A DNA stretch of 34,241 nucleotides from Spirogloea muscicola (taxonomy: Eukaryota > Streptophyta > Zygnematophyceae > Spirogloeales > Spirogloeaceae): positions 121,622 through 155,862 of the forward strand of contig WELB01000243.1 of assembly GCA_009602725.1 (NCBI GenBank), in the 5' to 3' direction. The position numbers were made by a program, and so were the translations under genes. Below, piece after piece: positions 17,528 to 28,650 of the stretch. The notes beneath the pieces are model-generated. The model was not told the origin of the DNA and ran no database searches. It saw only the letters and a list, made by a program, of their open reading frames with translations. Within the stretch, counting starts at the first letter, position 1. Each line of letters opens with the position of its first letter.

Positions 17528-20486
17528 ATGGTGTCGGCAGCCCCAGTGATCTCGATAGGCAGCCGCAAGGTCCCGCTCCCGGCGGGGCGGACGGTCGTCG
17601 CGCTTGCGGCGCTGTGTCTCTTCTATCTCGGCGTGCGGCAGATGAGTGCCGCTGTTGACGCTGCCGGCGCGCGCGCCAACCTCGCTGATGCGCACGCCCA
17701 GATCCAGGACCTCCATGCGCGCTACGTCGCGCAGGTACGCCAGGACGTAGCCGCCTGCCCCTGCCGCACCGGCAGCGGCGACAAGTCCCTGCGCGGCAAT
17801 GCCTGGCTGGAGAGCGGCGAGGGCGACGACTGGCTCAGCTCCGTGGACGGCCACTCCGGTGCTGCGCGACGGCGTGGCAGCACCGCCGCCCACCTGAAGA
17901 CGATGGACGGCCTTCTCCGCCGCGACGCCGAGACGCAGGTGCGGAAAGCAGGATCACCAGCCGGCCACGGCGATACTATTACATTGGCCGTACCTGAATG
18001 GCAGCCGCCCAATTGGGCGCGTGTGTCCTGCAGCACTATTTGTCTCAGGCACAGCGAGCAGCGCAGCACGCCGCCGAGCGCTGTGCCAACGTCACTGCCG
18101 GTGCCCGGCTCGACTCGGAGCGGCTCCGCGACGAGCTCCAGGCTGGTAAGCAGCAGATTGGTGCCGGCAGTGCTGTGACAGTGGCCACCAGCCTTCCACT
18201 GACCCAGAAGTGCAGTTGCCTTCGCTGCACAGCATTGGACGCGAACCGGCAGCTGAAGGAGGAATTGGAAGCAGCGGAGAAGGTCGGGGACATGGCAATG
18301 CAGCGCAACGCGCGGCTACAGCAAGACCGCGCTCGGCTTGAGCGCGAGCTCGCTGAGGCACGGCATGACAGCCGGGTGGGTGTTCGGCAGCGGGCCGGGC
18401 CACTTGAAGGCGACAGCGAGGAGGCAGGGGAAGTGACTGCTGCTGCCAGCGAGGCCTCAGTGCGGCTCCTTCATACTGAGATTGACCTCCTCAAGGCGCA
18501 GCTCGCTGCCTCTGGCGGCACTGCGGAGGAGTTGCCCACTGTGCGCGATGAGGCAGGGCGAGAGCATGCTACGCGCGAGGCTGCTGTGCGCCTGCGCGAC
18601 CCCTCCCTGGAAGCGGCCAATGCCGACACCGCTGGCGGTGGCGACAAGGACTGTCCACCGTGCCAGTGCGATTGCACGGACGTTGTCCGCAAGCTGGAGG
18701 AAGGCAACGGCGCCACTGGTGGCGGTGAGCCTGCTGTTGCTGTGCAACTGCTGCCGCCACTCGCCAGTGACGGGCGGTGCTGATGCCAGCTCTAAGCTTG
18801 CCATGTTGTGGCGGTGCTTTTGTTTCCAGGCGGCACGTGCCGCGCGTCGGCGGAAGATATGGAGGTCTACGGTGCATACACGCCCGGCGCGCCCTGCCCC
18901 GATGACTGGCTGTTTGTGCAGACGCTTGTATTTGATCGTGGCTGCGGCTCGCTGCCTCGCCGCCGCTGTTTCGCGCCTGTACCTGAGCGAGTTGCTGACC
19001 CGCTCCCACAGCCCCTCGCGTTCTTCTCGCCGGTGATTTTGCCACCTTAGCGTGCATCAATCTTTGCTGCACAGATCAAGTGCCTTTTACTTGATACAAC
19101 TTCCAAAAGACGCAAATGGATGCTCCTGCTTGCCACTGTTCTCTGTGTAAGCGAGCAATGTAATTGTAGCCTCAGGTCCTTTACAAGGACACGTTGACAT
19201 TGAAATGTGGGAGTGCATTCTTGCATGTAAGTAGCAGTAAGCTGCACATTCTTGCAGATCAGTAATGTCTAAATCCAATTCGAACGGCGCTGCTTGCTTG
19301 GGAGGGCCGCAGGCGGCGTTGCGGAATGGCAATGTCCGGTGGAACCACCACCGCTGCAAGAGCTATGACTGCCTTCGCAGGCGTGCCAGCGGTGATTGCC
19401 GTAACTGCTTCGACCTCGGCAAGGAGGCCAAGCGGTGGGAGATGAGCTACTACGGCACATTTGTCATGCGCGAAATCGTTGCTATGATGAACGGCACATT
19501 ACGCATCGGCCTTGATGCTGGCGGCGGCACCGGCACCTTCGCCGCCAAAATGGCCAGGTCAGGCCCCCTCCTCGCCCACTGCCAGTCCCTCCCTGTTATG
19601 TGCAATTCAGTCTGACATCTGACAGGATGTAGGCTCACAGTGATAAAACAAAACGAATACAGGTCAGAAGAGTGGGTTCCATCCTTTCTGTCCCCTGCCC
19701 TCACCTAGGGTGCTGGTGCTGGGACTGTGGCTTGGTCATCAAAAGGGCTGCCCACTGCAGTCCCCTGCCTCACTGTCTGTGCGCTGTCCTGCAAGTCATG
19801 TTCATTGCTTGGCCAGTCACGCTAAGCGTCAAGCCGTTGCTCGTGCCCTCCAATTGCTAAGGGTGGCTGGAATGCGGCAGTGGCGCTTGGGCTGAACTGC
19901 CAGCCCAAGTTGGCATCTTCTCGGCCTGCAGGTACAATGTCACCGTCGTCACTACGGCCATGAATATTGAGACAGGGGAGGGCGAGTATGGTGGCATCCC
20001 GTTCATGGAGACAATTGCACAACGTGGCCTCATCCCGCTGCATCTACCGCACAGTGCCCGCCTGCCATTCTTTGACAACACACTGGACCTCGTGCACAGC
20101 ACCAACAGGTAAGACTTCATCCCCATTGCCGAGCTCTTACTAATGACGCAGCCAGTTGGCCAGTTCTCCTTGGACCGATTGTCCTCTCAAGATTTGGACA
20201 GCTACTAACAGCAATTGGGTCTGGCAGCATCATTCGCCCAAGTTTTGACGACTTCGACGAGCTTTTGTACGAGTGGAATCGCGTCCTGCGGCCCGGAGGC
20301 ATTATCTGGATGGAGCTATTTACCGCCACAGTGGTGCAGATGAAGGAGTACATAACTAGGATTGAGGACAAGAAGTACGGGCAGCTATTATGGAATCTCC
20401 AGGATAAGCCATCCAAGGCGGGGAGAGAGTCGCAGCAGTATTTGAATTTTGTCATACAGAAGCCTCTCAAGGCAGTACTACGATAG
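17528..20486 (+). CDS. Membrane-anchored SAM methyltransferase, At1g29790-like (seven exons)
   Basis: Exons 17528–17938, 18049–18145, 18233–18724, 18830–19032, 19313–19557, 19932–20108 and 20228–20486 join in phase to about 627 residues. Residues ~20–38 are a hydrophobic segment (VVALAALCLFYLGV) fitting a type II membrane anchor. Residues ~140–320 are a long charged heptad-like coiled coil. Then come a Cys-rich block (CPDDW, LPRRRC, CKSYDCL, DCRNCFDL) and the methyltransferase domain: motif I IGLDAGGGTGTFAA, YNVTVVTTAMN, GLIPLHLPHSARLPFFDNTL, DLVHS, and WNRVLRPGGIIWMELF. This order matches the plant At1g29790-like family, which acts in the secretory pathway or is uncharacterised. The long coiled coil is larger than in land-plant members as I recall them. 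The substrate is unknown. TGTAA is at 20868–20872. Confidence 0.88.
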
Positions 20487-22800
20487 ATTCTTAAGCATTT
20501 CAGCTGCTAGGCTTGCATATGACATCTTAAGCGAATGCGACATAGGTCGATGCCAAAGAGATGGAGCTATTGCTCCAGGAGGTCCAGGTTGGACATCCTC
20601 TTTGCCTTCGACGGAGAGTTTACTGGAGTTGGACGAGACAGGCTCGAATGTCACAGGCCTTGGTGCTCAAGGACTGGTGGCTGATCGTGGGCCAGCACAC
20701 AAATCTTTGACGAGGGCGTATGAGGCAGTAAACACCGAGGTCTAAGTACGGTGACTGGCCAGCACACAACCAAGTAGAAGAAAGGTTGTAGCAGAGACGA
20801 TCAAGGCAACCAACAACACACGGGCTGGAGAACTCGCAGTAATGGCGAGTGTGGACATGTTGACAGGTGTAAAATGCTGTTGTCATAGGAAAGCAAGACA
20901 ATGTTTCTTACTAGGCGACTGTGGCCCTTCGCGTACACATGCTGTGCTCCCGGACTACTTGTGTGTACGAGGACCCCATCAAGTCGTAGAGAGATAGGGG
21001 TCCTGGAAGACACGGTGAAACTGTGGTGACACTCGAAACAAGGGAAATTGTCGTACCAAAACTCAACTGGTGTCCGATATCATAGGACTGCATGGGCAGA
21101 TCAGCTGACGCCTTTCACTCTGCAACATTAATCAACCTGATTCAGCCCGTACTTTCCATGGCTGCCACTTACGCTGAGCTGTCTTGAGGGCGTTGGCTCG
21201 TCTAAATTCTTTCCTGCATATACTAGCATTACGCTGCAGTGTTGGGCAAACATGATTAGGTAAACAGGTCATTGGCATATCCATAGGCTTGTGAAGTTGA
21301 AAAGTGGCTCACCAGATTGTAAGAAACTGGCGCTGCTCCTTCACAAGTGCAGTGTCTGCCAAACGGCAGGTCCAGGAAGCGACGTCACAAATGGTAGGCG
21401 AGATGGCCATAGTAAGGAGGACTTTCTTAAGGAGTTAGGCTGGGGTGAGCACCTAAGTGGAAAATGGCCATCATCGATGAAGCCATGAGGGCAATAGAAG
21501 GCCACTGTACCCAGCAAGCGATAGCAGCCTCTTCCACCTGAGGACTCGAAAACTGCACTCACCAGCCGCAGACAGGCGAGATGGCAGCGGAGACAATATC
21601 CAAAACCAAAGGATGATGCGGCACCCCCTGCTTGCTTGGGACATCAAGGCAAAGGCAAGGCCTGCGGCCGCAGCGTTACCGACAGCTGCGCAAGAGAAGC
21701 GCAATCGCAACGTTCACTGTTCTGATATTGCAAATTGCTCTGCTGTAAAGACAATTGCTCAAGGCTTACTTAGCCATCCCACTCTGCCCAATCTGATGCT
21801 TGGCCTCCGCATGCTCTTACAAGCCAGGTATTCAAGTCGATCGGCACACCTTGCCTAAGACGAGTACTTCCAGATTCTATTGTGCAGATATTTTGAAGGT
21901 TTTTATGAATCAATTAAGACCACTATATGCAGCACCTGAGCATTATCATGTCAAATAGCATTTGCATGTCAATACTCAATCTTGCCTATATCTACTTAGG
22001 ATGCAACCGTTGACTCCATGGCTACTCACAATCTATTAATGCTCTTGCTTGCAACTTGTCCCGAAAGCCGTGCCTTGACGCTTTGGCGGGTGCTGCCAGG
22101 CACTTAGCACTCCTGCATGCCTGAGGAGTACTTTGATCATTCATCAGCTTGACTTCAGCACAGATTGATCTGATATGTGGTGTGAAAAGCGGCTCAAGTC
22201 GGGCCTGCAAGATGCTCCCACGGCCTTGCAAGCATACCTGGCGTCCAAGTGAGAGAGTGACACCAAAGGGACATTGCAGCGAGGAGGCACCCGTAGCTAC
22301 TTCTCACAACGGATGCCTGGCCATGTAACAGAGCTTGTCGCCCCAGCTGTGCACTGGTGAAGTCGGTATGTGTCAATTTACAACTGCAGGCATGCCCACT
22401 GGTGACCTAGAACCTATCAAGTCAGGACGTTTGATCAATGTGATAACGTGTCTAGATGCAGACACTTACTCATCACAAATACTCAAAATAATTTCTTCGT
22501 CGCCTTGAATTCTGCTTGCAAGCAATGACGAGCCGACCAACTTCTTTCAATCACGGAGGATGCTACTAAGATCACATCGAAGTGCACATTGTGTCGTCCA
22601 AACTCCAGTCCAAGCCAGTCCAAGTTCCAAACTTATCAGCAATAGCTCAATTAAGGAGCATAGTGTGCAAGACGTGCGAGGTGATCATACGGCTGCAGCT
22701 GACTGCAGTTGACGATGGAGGGTCGCTAAGAAATCTAACGCCAGCAAATAGATTCCCCAGAGACATTGGCTAGCTTTGCAGCTTGCCTGGATGGCCTGAG
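20487..22800. other. Intergenic, no gene recognised
   Basis: About 2.3 kb near 47–50% GC with only short frames and no repeats of the families above. The first ~400 bases are probably the 3' UTR of the methyltransferase gene. A 98-codon + frame (20449–20745) overlaps the coding end in another frame and is probably chance. Confidence 0.5.
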
Positions 22801-22805
22801 AGCGT

Positions 22806-23026
22806 CAACAGTCCAACTGCTCCTCATCTTCTTCTTCGTCGTTTGACCCGGGCTTGCTTTGCACATGTGGCCGAGCCTCCCAGTCGGCCTCGTTCAGGAG
22901 GTCCAACCAGCCGGCAGGCATTCCGGTCATTCTTGTCTGTGTTCCCTGGCTGATCTCTTGACTGCCCCGCGGCTCTCCATCCGCATGATGATGACTCGCA
23001 GCATGTGTATCAACTGCTGCCCACAC
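22806..23026 (-). CDS. C-terminal exon of an unrecognised protein
   Basis: The − frame ends MPAGWLDLLNEADWEARPHV and then an acidic tail with DEEEDEEQLDC-stop. A Trp-rich amphipathic segment followed by a strongly acidic terminus is not typical of chance antisense translation. It lies just downstream of the 23047–23742 exon and may be spliced to it. I do not recognise the family. Confidence 0.4.
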
Positions 23027-23046
23027 CGTGCAATGCTACAAAGATG

Positions 23047-23742
23047 TCAGTGATTTGGTGTTAGTGCAATCCTGCAGTCCGTAAGAGATAGCAACAGCAT
23101 AATGTGAGGGAGTATGTGGCTGTAGAGATCACCGCTACCGCTTGCAGAGGGCCCTTGAGTGGTCGAAGTGAGCCCAGCACCTGCAGACGCATGGCCCGCC
23201 ACTGCATCGCCCTTGCAATCAGTGCTTTGGTCCTGCAGTGATATGGAGATACCAGGCCCTGCAGGATGAAAACTTGCTCCTCCAGCCGTGTCCGCACCTT
23301 GCGTAGCTGCGCCAAAAGGCATGCCCTCCTCATGATCCTCTTCCTCACACCCTTTCTTACGTGCACCATCTGGCTCGCTTATGTGGGTCCTCTCTGCTAG
23401 CAGCCTGGCTATCCAGTGTGGCATTGCCACAGCCTGCATTAGATCCTGGCAATCACTTTCAAAGCGGGAGCAGCTAGACTCGTTGCTCTCGAGCTCAGGG
23501 GCCTGCTCAAGTGCAGAGTCAGCAGGACTTGTGCCACAGGTGGGGTTAGCTGGTGCCCTCCATTTTTGGTCAGGCTGACACCGTGGCTCCTGTGATGAGA
23601 ACGCTGCCGGCATGCTCTCGCTCCTGCGTGTTTGCAGCTCCGTGTGCTCCTCCGTTGGCTGCCAGAATTTGGTCGGCATGCTCCCTGACCGTGGTACGCT
23701 TGCTTGCAGCAATCCACTTGCAGCAGTGCAACTTGCAGACAT
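23047..23742 (-). CDS. Exon of an unrecognised Ser/Glu-rich protein
   Basis: A 231-codon − frame: polar, Ser/Glu/Ala-rich, low complexity, with a central VAMPHWIARLLAERTHISEP and an acidic GCEEEDHEEG patch. It ends in a hydrophobic LYSHILPHIMLLLSLTD that may be read-through into an intron. A CAG acceptor-like site near its 5' end suggests an internal exon. No domain is recognised; disordered regulatory protein is the best description. Confidence 0.4.
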   Translation of the reverse strand: MSASCTAASGLLQASVPRSGSMPTKFWQPTEEHTELQTRRSESMPAAFSSQEPRCQPDQKWRAPANPTCGTSPADSALEQAPELESNESSCSRFESDCQDLMQAVAMPHWIARLLAERTHISEPDGARKKGCEEEDHEEGMPFGAATQGADTAGGASFHPAGPGISISLQDQSTDCKGDAVAGHASAGAGLTSTTQGPSASGSGDLYSHILPHIMLLLSLTDCRIALTPNH

Positions 23743-24489
23743 AGCCTGCCATCAGCACCCTCATCATTTCATATCATTGTGCCAAAACCGCAGGACACGG
23801 AGCAGCTCTTTAGAGGGCACCTTGCAACGTTGCTAAGCTTGAGTGATATGACACATCATGCACTACGTGTTCGTGTGATGACGCAAAGACAGACTTCTGC
23901 ACCTCAGGGAGTCCTTCACGAGCTGAGCCAAGCAACGGGAGGGCTTGGCATGATGAATTGACAGCCATCCAGAATTGTCGCCTATGACTTGGAGGAATAA
24001 AACGTGGTGTTGTTGGACCTTGAAAATCCCAATCTTGTTCCTGCCATTGCCATCGTTGTCTTCAGAGACGAATGTCATACTAACAAGATGACTGCCTGCT
24101 GTCACCTAGATACAGAGGATTACATACAGCTCGCAAATCTAGACAACGTGGGAGTCAAGGAGTTGGTCGGAAGTAAGGGTCGGAGACGTACACTAAGTGC
24201 TTGCAGGAAGCCTTCGGCCGCTTTCTGTAGGCGCTGACTCAATGGGGCAGCTGCAAGCATGGTTGACAGTGCAGCAAGCTGTTGAGTAGCCTCCTGCCAC
24301 GTCAATGGCGAAGCTGGCAGGCCTGGATCGTGTACCTTAAGTACAAGAGGTCTGTTATTGACAGGATCTCTTACGTCTTGTGTCACTGTTGTGGAGGCAC
24401 TCAAGCATCGTCATGAGTCTAAGGAATCCAGGAGCGCGCAGATAGTGCGCCAATCACAAGACTCGCTGCAGACTGAGCTGAAAGTAAGT

Positions 24490-25551
24490 CCGTACGCCAG
24501 GTGAGATCTTGATCGGAAGTACCTGTCGTGCTCGTTTGCGTTGTAACATTGTAGCTGCTGCGTCCTGTGCTTTCTGACTGTCCTCGATGACTTTGTCACC
24601 AGTTGCCCTCCTCTTTGACGATGACCTTCCTCCTGACGCGACCTGGCCTTGCTTGCTGGTCATTACTGCAGAAGTAGGTGGCAGTGGCACACTGCTCGCA
24701 GCAGGTTCGACCTCGGTGACAGTCGGCAAGTGGGCTGCTACCTCGACCTTCCTCCTCGTCTTCCTCGAGGTCCCCAGAGTGCCTCCTCGGCTGCTGGTGG
24801 TCGGAGCACCGCCGCTGTCTGAGCCCGACGAGCTGCTGCCCGTGCCAGCTGCCACATCCTGCTGAGCGCCTCCCGCCGCTTCTGGGTCCTCCATGACAGC
24901 CTTGCCCTTCTTCTCCCTCGCATGGAGCTTCAGCATCTGGGCGCTCCCCGCCCGCTGCTTGTGGCCTGACCGGTCGGCAAGCGCCTCTTCGACTCCCACC
25001 GCCATGTCTGCAACTCGTGTGGGGTCCTGTACGAGCTCGGGCTGGCGGCTCCCTCGCAAAGAAGCACGGCTCGGTCCAGAGTGGTCAGCCAGATCAGGCA
25101 AAGCTGTGGCTGTGGTAGACGGTAGGCCTCCCCCCGGCAAGCCGTCTACTCCCCCACTGACTGTGCCGACTACATTGGGCTGCTGGAGGCTTGTGCGCTC
25201 AAGTTCCTGGACCGGGCGGGGGTTTGCTGAGGCGTCCTCATCTGTGGCCCACGGGGCTTCGTGGACCGACTGGACTCCAGCGGTGGGTTGCCGATTGGAC
25301 TCGTTCGCCGGTCCTTGCGGCGGTGCGAGCTCGATCTCGCTCTGGCCCGAGGCGTCCAGCCCTGCTGCCAGCCGCCTGCCAGGGCTAGCGCCTGGCTCGC
25401 CCGCTCGCTCTCCCGCAGCGCAGTCACCCACAGGGGAGGACGCTGGTGTCACGGTCCCTCTCCAGGCGCCCGACGGGCGCTCGGCCAATGCAGCCCGATG
25501 GAACAGAGCTGGCGGCACGAGCCGCGCCGCGTCTCCATGCCGTCTTGCCAC
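24490..25551 (-). CDS. Large exon of an unrecognised Ser/Pro/Ala-rich, probably nuclear protein
   Basis: A 365-codon − frame begins after an acceptor-like GCTGTCAG at 25552–25559 and probably ends at the CGACAG|GTACTT donor near 24521. It is mostly disordered (Ser, Pro, Gln, Gly) with basic clusters resembling nuclear localisation signals: SRKTRRKVE, SSSKRRATGDK and QRKRARQ. There is no enzymatic motif. It may be part of the same − gene as 22806–23742 and/or 30832–33988, split by the retrotransposon block at 25.8–29.9 kb, but I cannot prove continuity. There is one ambiguous base upstream at 25705. Confidence 0.45.
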
Positions 25552-25753
25552 CTGACAGCGGCGGGCTTGCGCGACCGGCCTGGCGGGCTCTCGACGCCTG
25601 CAGCACCGCCAACGCCACGGCGCCGCCGGCGGTGGCGGGGCCGGACACGGCAGTGAGTGCCAGGGCGCGCCGCCGCCGCCAGCAAGCAGGGCAGCAGCTC
25701 GCGGNCACCCTCCCTCCTGGCGCGGCGCACGTCAGCGGGGCGTGGAGCCGCGG

Positions 25754-25764
25754 AGGCACTGCCT
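25754..25764. repeat. Palindrome AGGCACTGCCT, copy 1
   Basis: An 11-bp palindrome with one central base, 39 bases before copy 2. Confidence 0.9.
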
Positions 25765-25803
25765 ACATTCGCGAGGCTGGGCCCCGCACGCCCGCCGTCC
25801 CGT

Positions 25804-25814
25804 AGGCACTGCCT
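25804..25814. repeat. Palindrome AGGCACTGCCT, copy 2
   Basis: Context is CCCGT before and ATGTCATC after. It marks an abrupt change from GC-rich to AT-rich sequence. Confidence 0.9.
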
Positions 25815-26018
25815 ATGTCATCAGCTCAAAATTAATCAATTTCTTCATCGCCAGGTTTTCATCTACTATCGAAGAACAATGATGGGCCGCATCAGCCCGA
25901 CGGGCAGCACGCATTTGCGCAAGCTTTTGATTTGCACCCCCCCCCAGACGTAAGCGCCGCTTGTCGCCGCGGGCGCCCTGGGCGCGGGCCAACCAACGCG
26001 GCACCCCCTCCGCCGGAT

Positions 26019-26029
26019 AGGCACTGCCT
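26019..26029. repeat. Palindrome AGGCACTGCCT, copy 3
   Basis: It lies exactly where reverse-transcriptase homology begins; the in-frame stop TAG (26018–26020) overlaps it. Confidence 0.9.
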
Positions 26030-28066
26030 GTCCGGGGCGCCTTCTGCCGGCTGGGGTACGGTCAGCCCTGCGAGCTGCAGTGGCGGGCGGGGGGTGATGG
26101 GCTGGTGACCCTCCACTCCACCAGGGGCGCGCGCCAAGGGGATCCACTGGCGGGGTTCTACTATGCGTTGGCACACCACCGTGCGCTCCAGGCAACGGTC
26201 GCGGTTCACCCCGGCGTCCTCGTGCCGACTTACGCTGATAACACCACGCTGGTGGGGAAGCCAGAGGATGTCACAGCTGCCTTCGACACCCTCCAAGTGC
26301 AGCTGAACGCGATCGGCCTGGATATCCGGGCGGACAAGTGCAGCGCCTGGTCCCCTCAGGGCCTGCCAGCCCACCTGCGCCTGCCCGAGGGTTGCCAGAC
26401 ACCAGCCGGGGGCCTCACCCTCCTCGGCGTCCCCCTAGGCGCACCTGCCTTCATGACGGAGCAGCTGCAGGCGCGGCTGCAGGAACACCTCCGGCCAGCG
26501 GACCGTCTCCACGCGCTGCACGACATGCAGCTTGCGTCTGCGAAGCTGACTCGGTGCATTGCGCAGCGGCCACCATATCTGGCCCGCACCATCCCCCCCT
26601 CGTCGGCGGTGAAGGCAGCGTATGCGGCCTTTGACTCCGGCATCCTGGCGTCCGCGGCCACCCTGGTACAGCACCCCGTGTTCCTCACCACACCAGCAGC
26701 GCTGCTGCAGGCCAGCCTGCCGATCAGCCGTGGCGGCTTGGGATGCCGCTCAGTTGCCCGCGGCTGCGAGGCGGCCTACATGGGTAGCTGGGCTCAGGTG
26801 GCAGCCCCAATGAGCCAGAGGTTCCTCGTGGACGGCCAGCGCGTCCAGGAGCGGGTGGCAGCTGAGGTGGAGATCGGTCAGCTGCCTTTTCAGGTTGCCC
26901 TCCGCTCTGCCCGCGACGGGCTCCTGGCGGTCCACCCCCGCATGTCGGAACAGGCTGTTCCTTTCATCCACCTCGCCCACACCCCAGACCAGCGTGCCCA
27001 GGCACGCTTCTCGGCGTTGGTTAAACAAGTGGCCTCCGACCAGTTGGTGGAGCTTCTCCCCCCGGCTGACCTGCGAGGGCGCGCCCGGCTGCTCTCAGCC
27101 TCCTCCCCTGGGGCGGCGGCGTGGCTATCGGCGCTTCCACTCCACGCGGCGCTCACAATGCCTGACGAGGTCTTCCGGACGGCGGTCCGCCGGCTCTTGG
27201 GCCTCCTTCCCCCCTGCCTCGTGGGCGTCCCTCAATGCGAGTGCGGTGCCCGACACGATGATCCTGCGGAGCTGGCCGCCCACATGCTCCGTTGCGCCCA
27301 CGGGGGGGAGCGGACCGCTTCCCATGACCTCCTGCGCGACGGTATGCAGGGGGTGTTTTCGGAGGCGGGCTTCAAGGTTGCGGTAGAGAACTCAATCATG
27401 CCCATTCAGCTGGGCGCGGACGGCCAGCCCCATACGCGACGCGCTGACCTGGTCGCCATCCCTCCCGGCGGGGGTCCCCGCATCATCGCTGATGTGGTGA
27501 CAACAGACTGCATCGACTCCGCCAACCCCACCAGATCGGCGTCGTTTGCAGGGCACGCGGTCGGCCAGGCGGCCCGCGGCAAGGAGCGAAATACGCTGAT
27601 CACCCGGTGGGGGATGAATTCGCGGCCCTGGCGATGGATGTACACGGGGCTTTCGGCAGCCGCTGGCTGGATCCTCCCCCGTTCTGCCATAGCCTCTTCA
27701 GGCCCCGCAGTCGCTGCTTAGCTCGTAGTTTGGCCCCTTCGAACCTTGTCAATTTTTTTCGGGCTGGCTTCTCACAGCCCTTGCCCCCATTGGGAGAGCC
27801 ACTTCTTCGATCTCATTCAGCGGCTTGCTCGCCAGGCCATTGACCGGCGGCCGGGTCTGCCAGGGGCGATGCCCGGCTTCAACGCCGCCGGGTCGCTCGC
27901 ACAAGTCTTCCGCATGCGCCTGGCAGTATCGCTTCAACACTCCCTTGCCCACGCCGTCCATACGCGCGCAGGCCGTGCTATGGCTGCCGCCTCTGGGTCT
28001 CGGCGGAGCGCCTCTTTCCCTGCAGCGAGCTACTCAGACCTGATGTTGCTCACTCGTGGGTACTGA
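26021..28066 (+). mobile_element. Non-LTR retrotransposon: partial reverse transcriptase + restriction-like endonuclease (broken)
   Basis: The longest copy. It starts inside the reverse transcriptase: HSTRGARQGDPLAGFYYALA (motif with QGDP), then PTYADNTTLVG at the catalytic YADD position with Asn for the second Asp, then GLDIRADKCSAW and LLGVPLG. The C-terminal half has a CxC…HxxxC zinc-like cluster (QCECG … AAHMLRC) and the endonuclease core RRADLVAI…IIADVVTTD, as in REL-type non-LTR elements (R2/NeSL/CRE, also Dualen/RandI of green algae). The frame shifts by one base near 27590, is interrupted by a hairpin unit at 27671–27808, and ends in SDLMLLTRGY-stop at 28064–28066. The upstream half of the element is absent. 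It is a dead, 5'-truncated copy. Confidence 0.88.
27671..27808 (+). repeat. 3' UTR/hairpin unit (subfamily I) inserted inside the retrotransposon ORF
   Basis: Sister copies read WLD-LL-ARLA without a break; here WLD and LIQRLA are separated by ~138 bp. The insert matches the 3' UTR that follows the − strand stop at 28651: CTGCCATAGCCTCTTCAGGC, GGCCCCTTCGAACCTTGTCA, the core GGGCTGGCTTCTCACAGCCC (27761–27780), then CCCCATTGGGAGAGCCACTT. GAT occurs on both sides (27669–27671 and 27809–27811), a possible short target duplication. It is therefore a tail-only insertion. Confidence 0.8.
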
Positions 28067-28205
28067 GCTTTCCTCTGCATCGTTTCTGTGTTCTGCAGTA
28101 TGTTTTAGTGTAGTCCTTTCTCCGGCTCCTCTTGCTTTGGCTTTGGACATTGTCCATTCTTTTTTGGGCTGGCTTTGCCAGCCCCTCTTTTCTTTGGGCG
28201 CGCTC
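28067..28205 (+). repeat. Retrotransposon 3' UTR with hairpin, subfamily IV
   Basis: Follows the LLTRGY stop. Contains GGACATTGTCCATTCTTTTT, the core GGGCTGGCTTTGCCAGCCCC (28166–28185), then TTTGGGCGCGCTCTTCCCCC and GCAG, where the next module starts. Confidence 0.75.
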
Positions 28206-28370
28206 TTCCCCCGCAGGCCGCTTAGCAGGGCTTACTGAGTGCTTCGTAGCTGCTTCGCTTCTTTTCTGTGCTTGTTGTTCTTCGTACTTCCCCTGGCCCC
28301 TTCTCGTCCTTTGTACATTCTTTTCTGGGCTGGCTTTTTCCAGCCCCCATCCTCAATGGGCGAGCCCTTC
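28206..28370 (+). mobile_element. Stacked extra 3' end with hairpin, subfamily III
   Basis: Begins as a minimal C-terminus (PLSRAY-stop, TGA 28236–28238), then a UTR with TGCTTCGTAGCTGCTTCGC, then a unit nearly identical to the insertion at 655–752 (core 28327–28346), ending CTTCTCCCGCAG. It is a second tail placed directly after the first. Confidence 0.75.
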
Positions 28371-28401
28371 TCCCGCAGGGGCCGACCGTTGTGATAGAGG
28401 A

Positions 28402-28465
28402 GCAAGCGCGGCCAGATTAACTGGTGGCTGGGAGAGGCCAGCCCAAAAGAATGGACAAGGTCTGA
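28402..28465 (-). repeat. Hairpin repeat, subfamily V, copy 1
   Basis: A 64-bp unit, 62 of 64 bases identical to 29855–29918 and in the same orientation. The core on + is GGCTGGGAGAGGCCAGCCC, then AAAAGAATGGACAAGGTCTG. Confidence 0.85.
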
Positions 28466-28650
28466 TAGAGAAGTGCGCGCCCATAGAGAAGAGGGGCTGG
28501 CAAAGAAAGAAGTGGCTCTCCCAATGGGGGCAAGGGCTGTGAGAAGCCAGCCCGAAAAGAATTGACAAGGTTCGAAGGGGCCAAACTACGAGCTAAGCAG
28601 CGCCTGTGGGGCCTGAAGAGGCTATGGCAGAAGGGGGGAGGATGGACCAC
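28466..28650 (-). repeat. Retrotransposon 3' UTR with one complete and one truncated hairpin
   Basis: On − it follows the stop at 28651. A complete subfamily I unit (core + 28534–28553) is followed by the 3' half of a subfamily IV unit (+ 28471–28504, TATGGGCGCGCACTT on −), then the subfamily V unit. Three hairpin tails are stacked. Confidence 0.75.
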
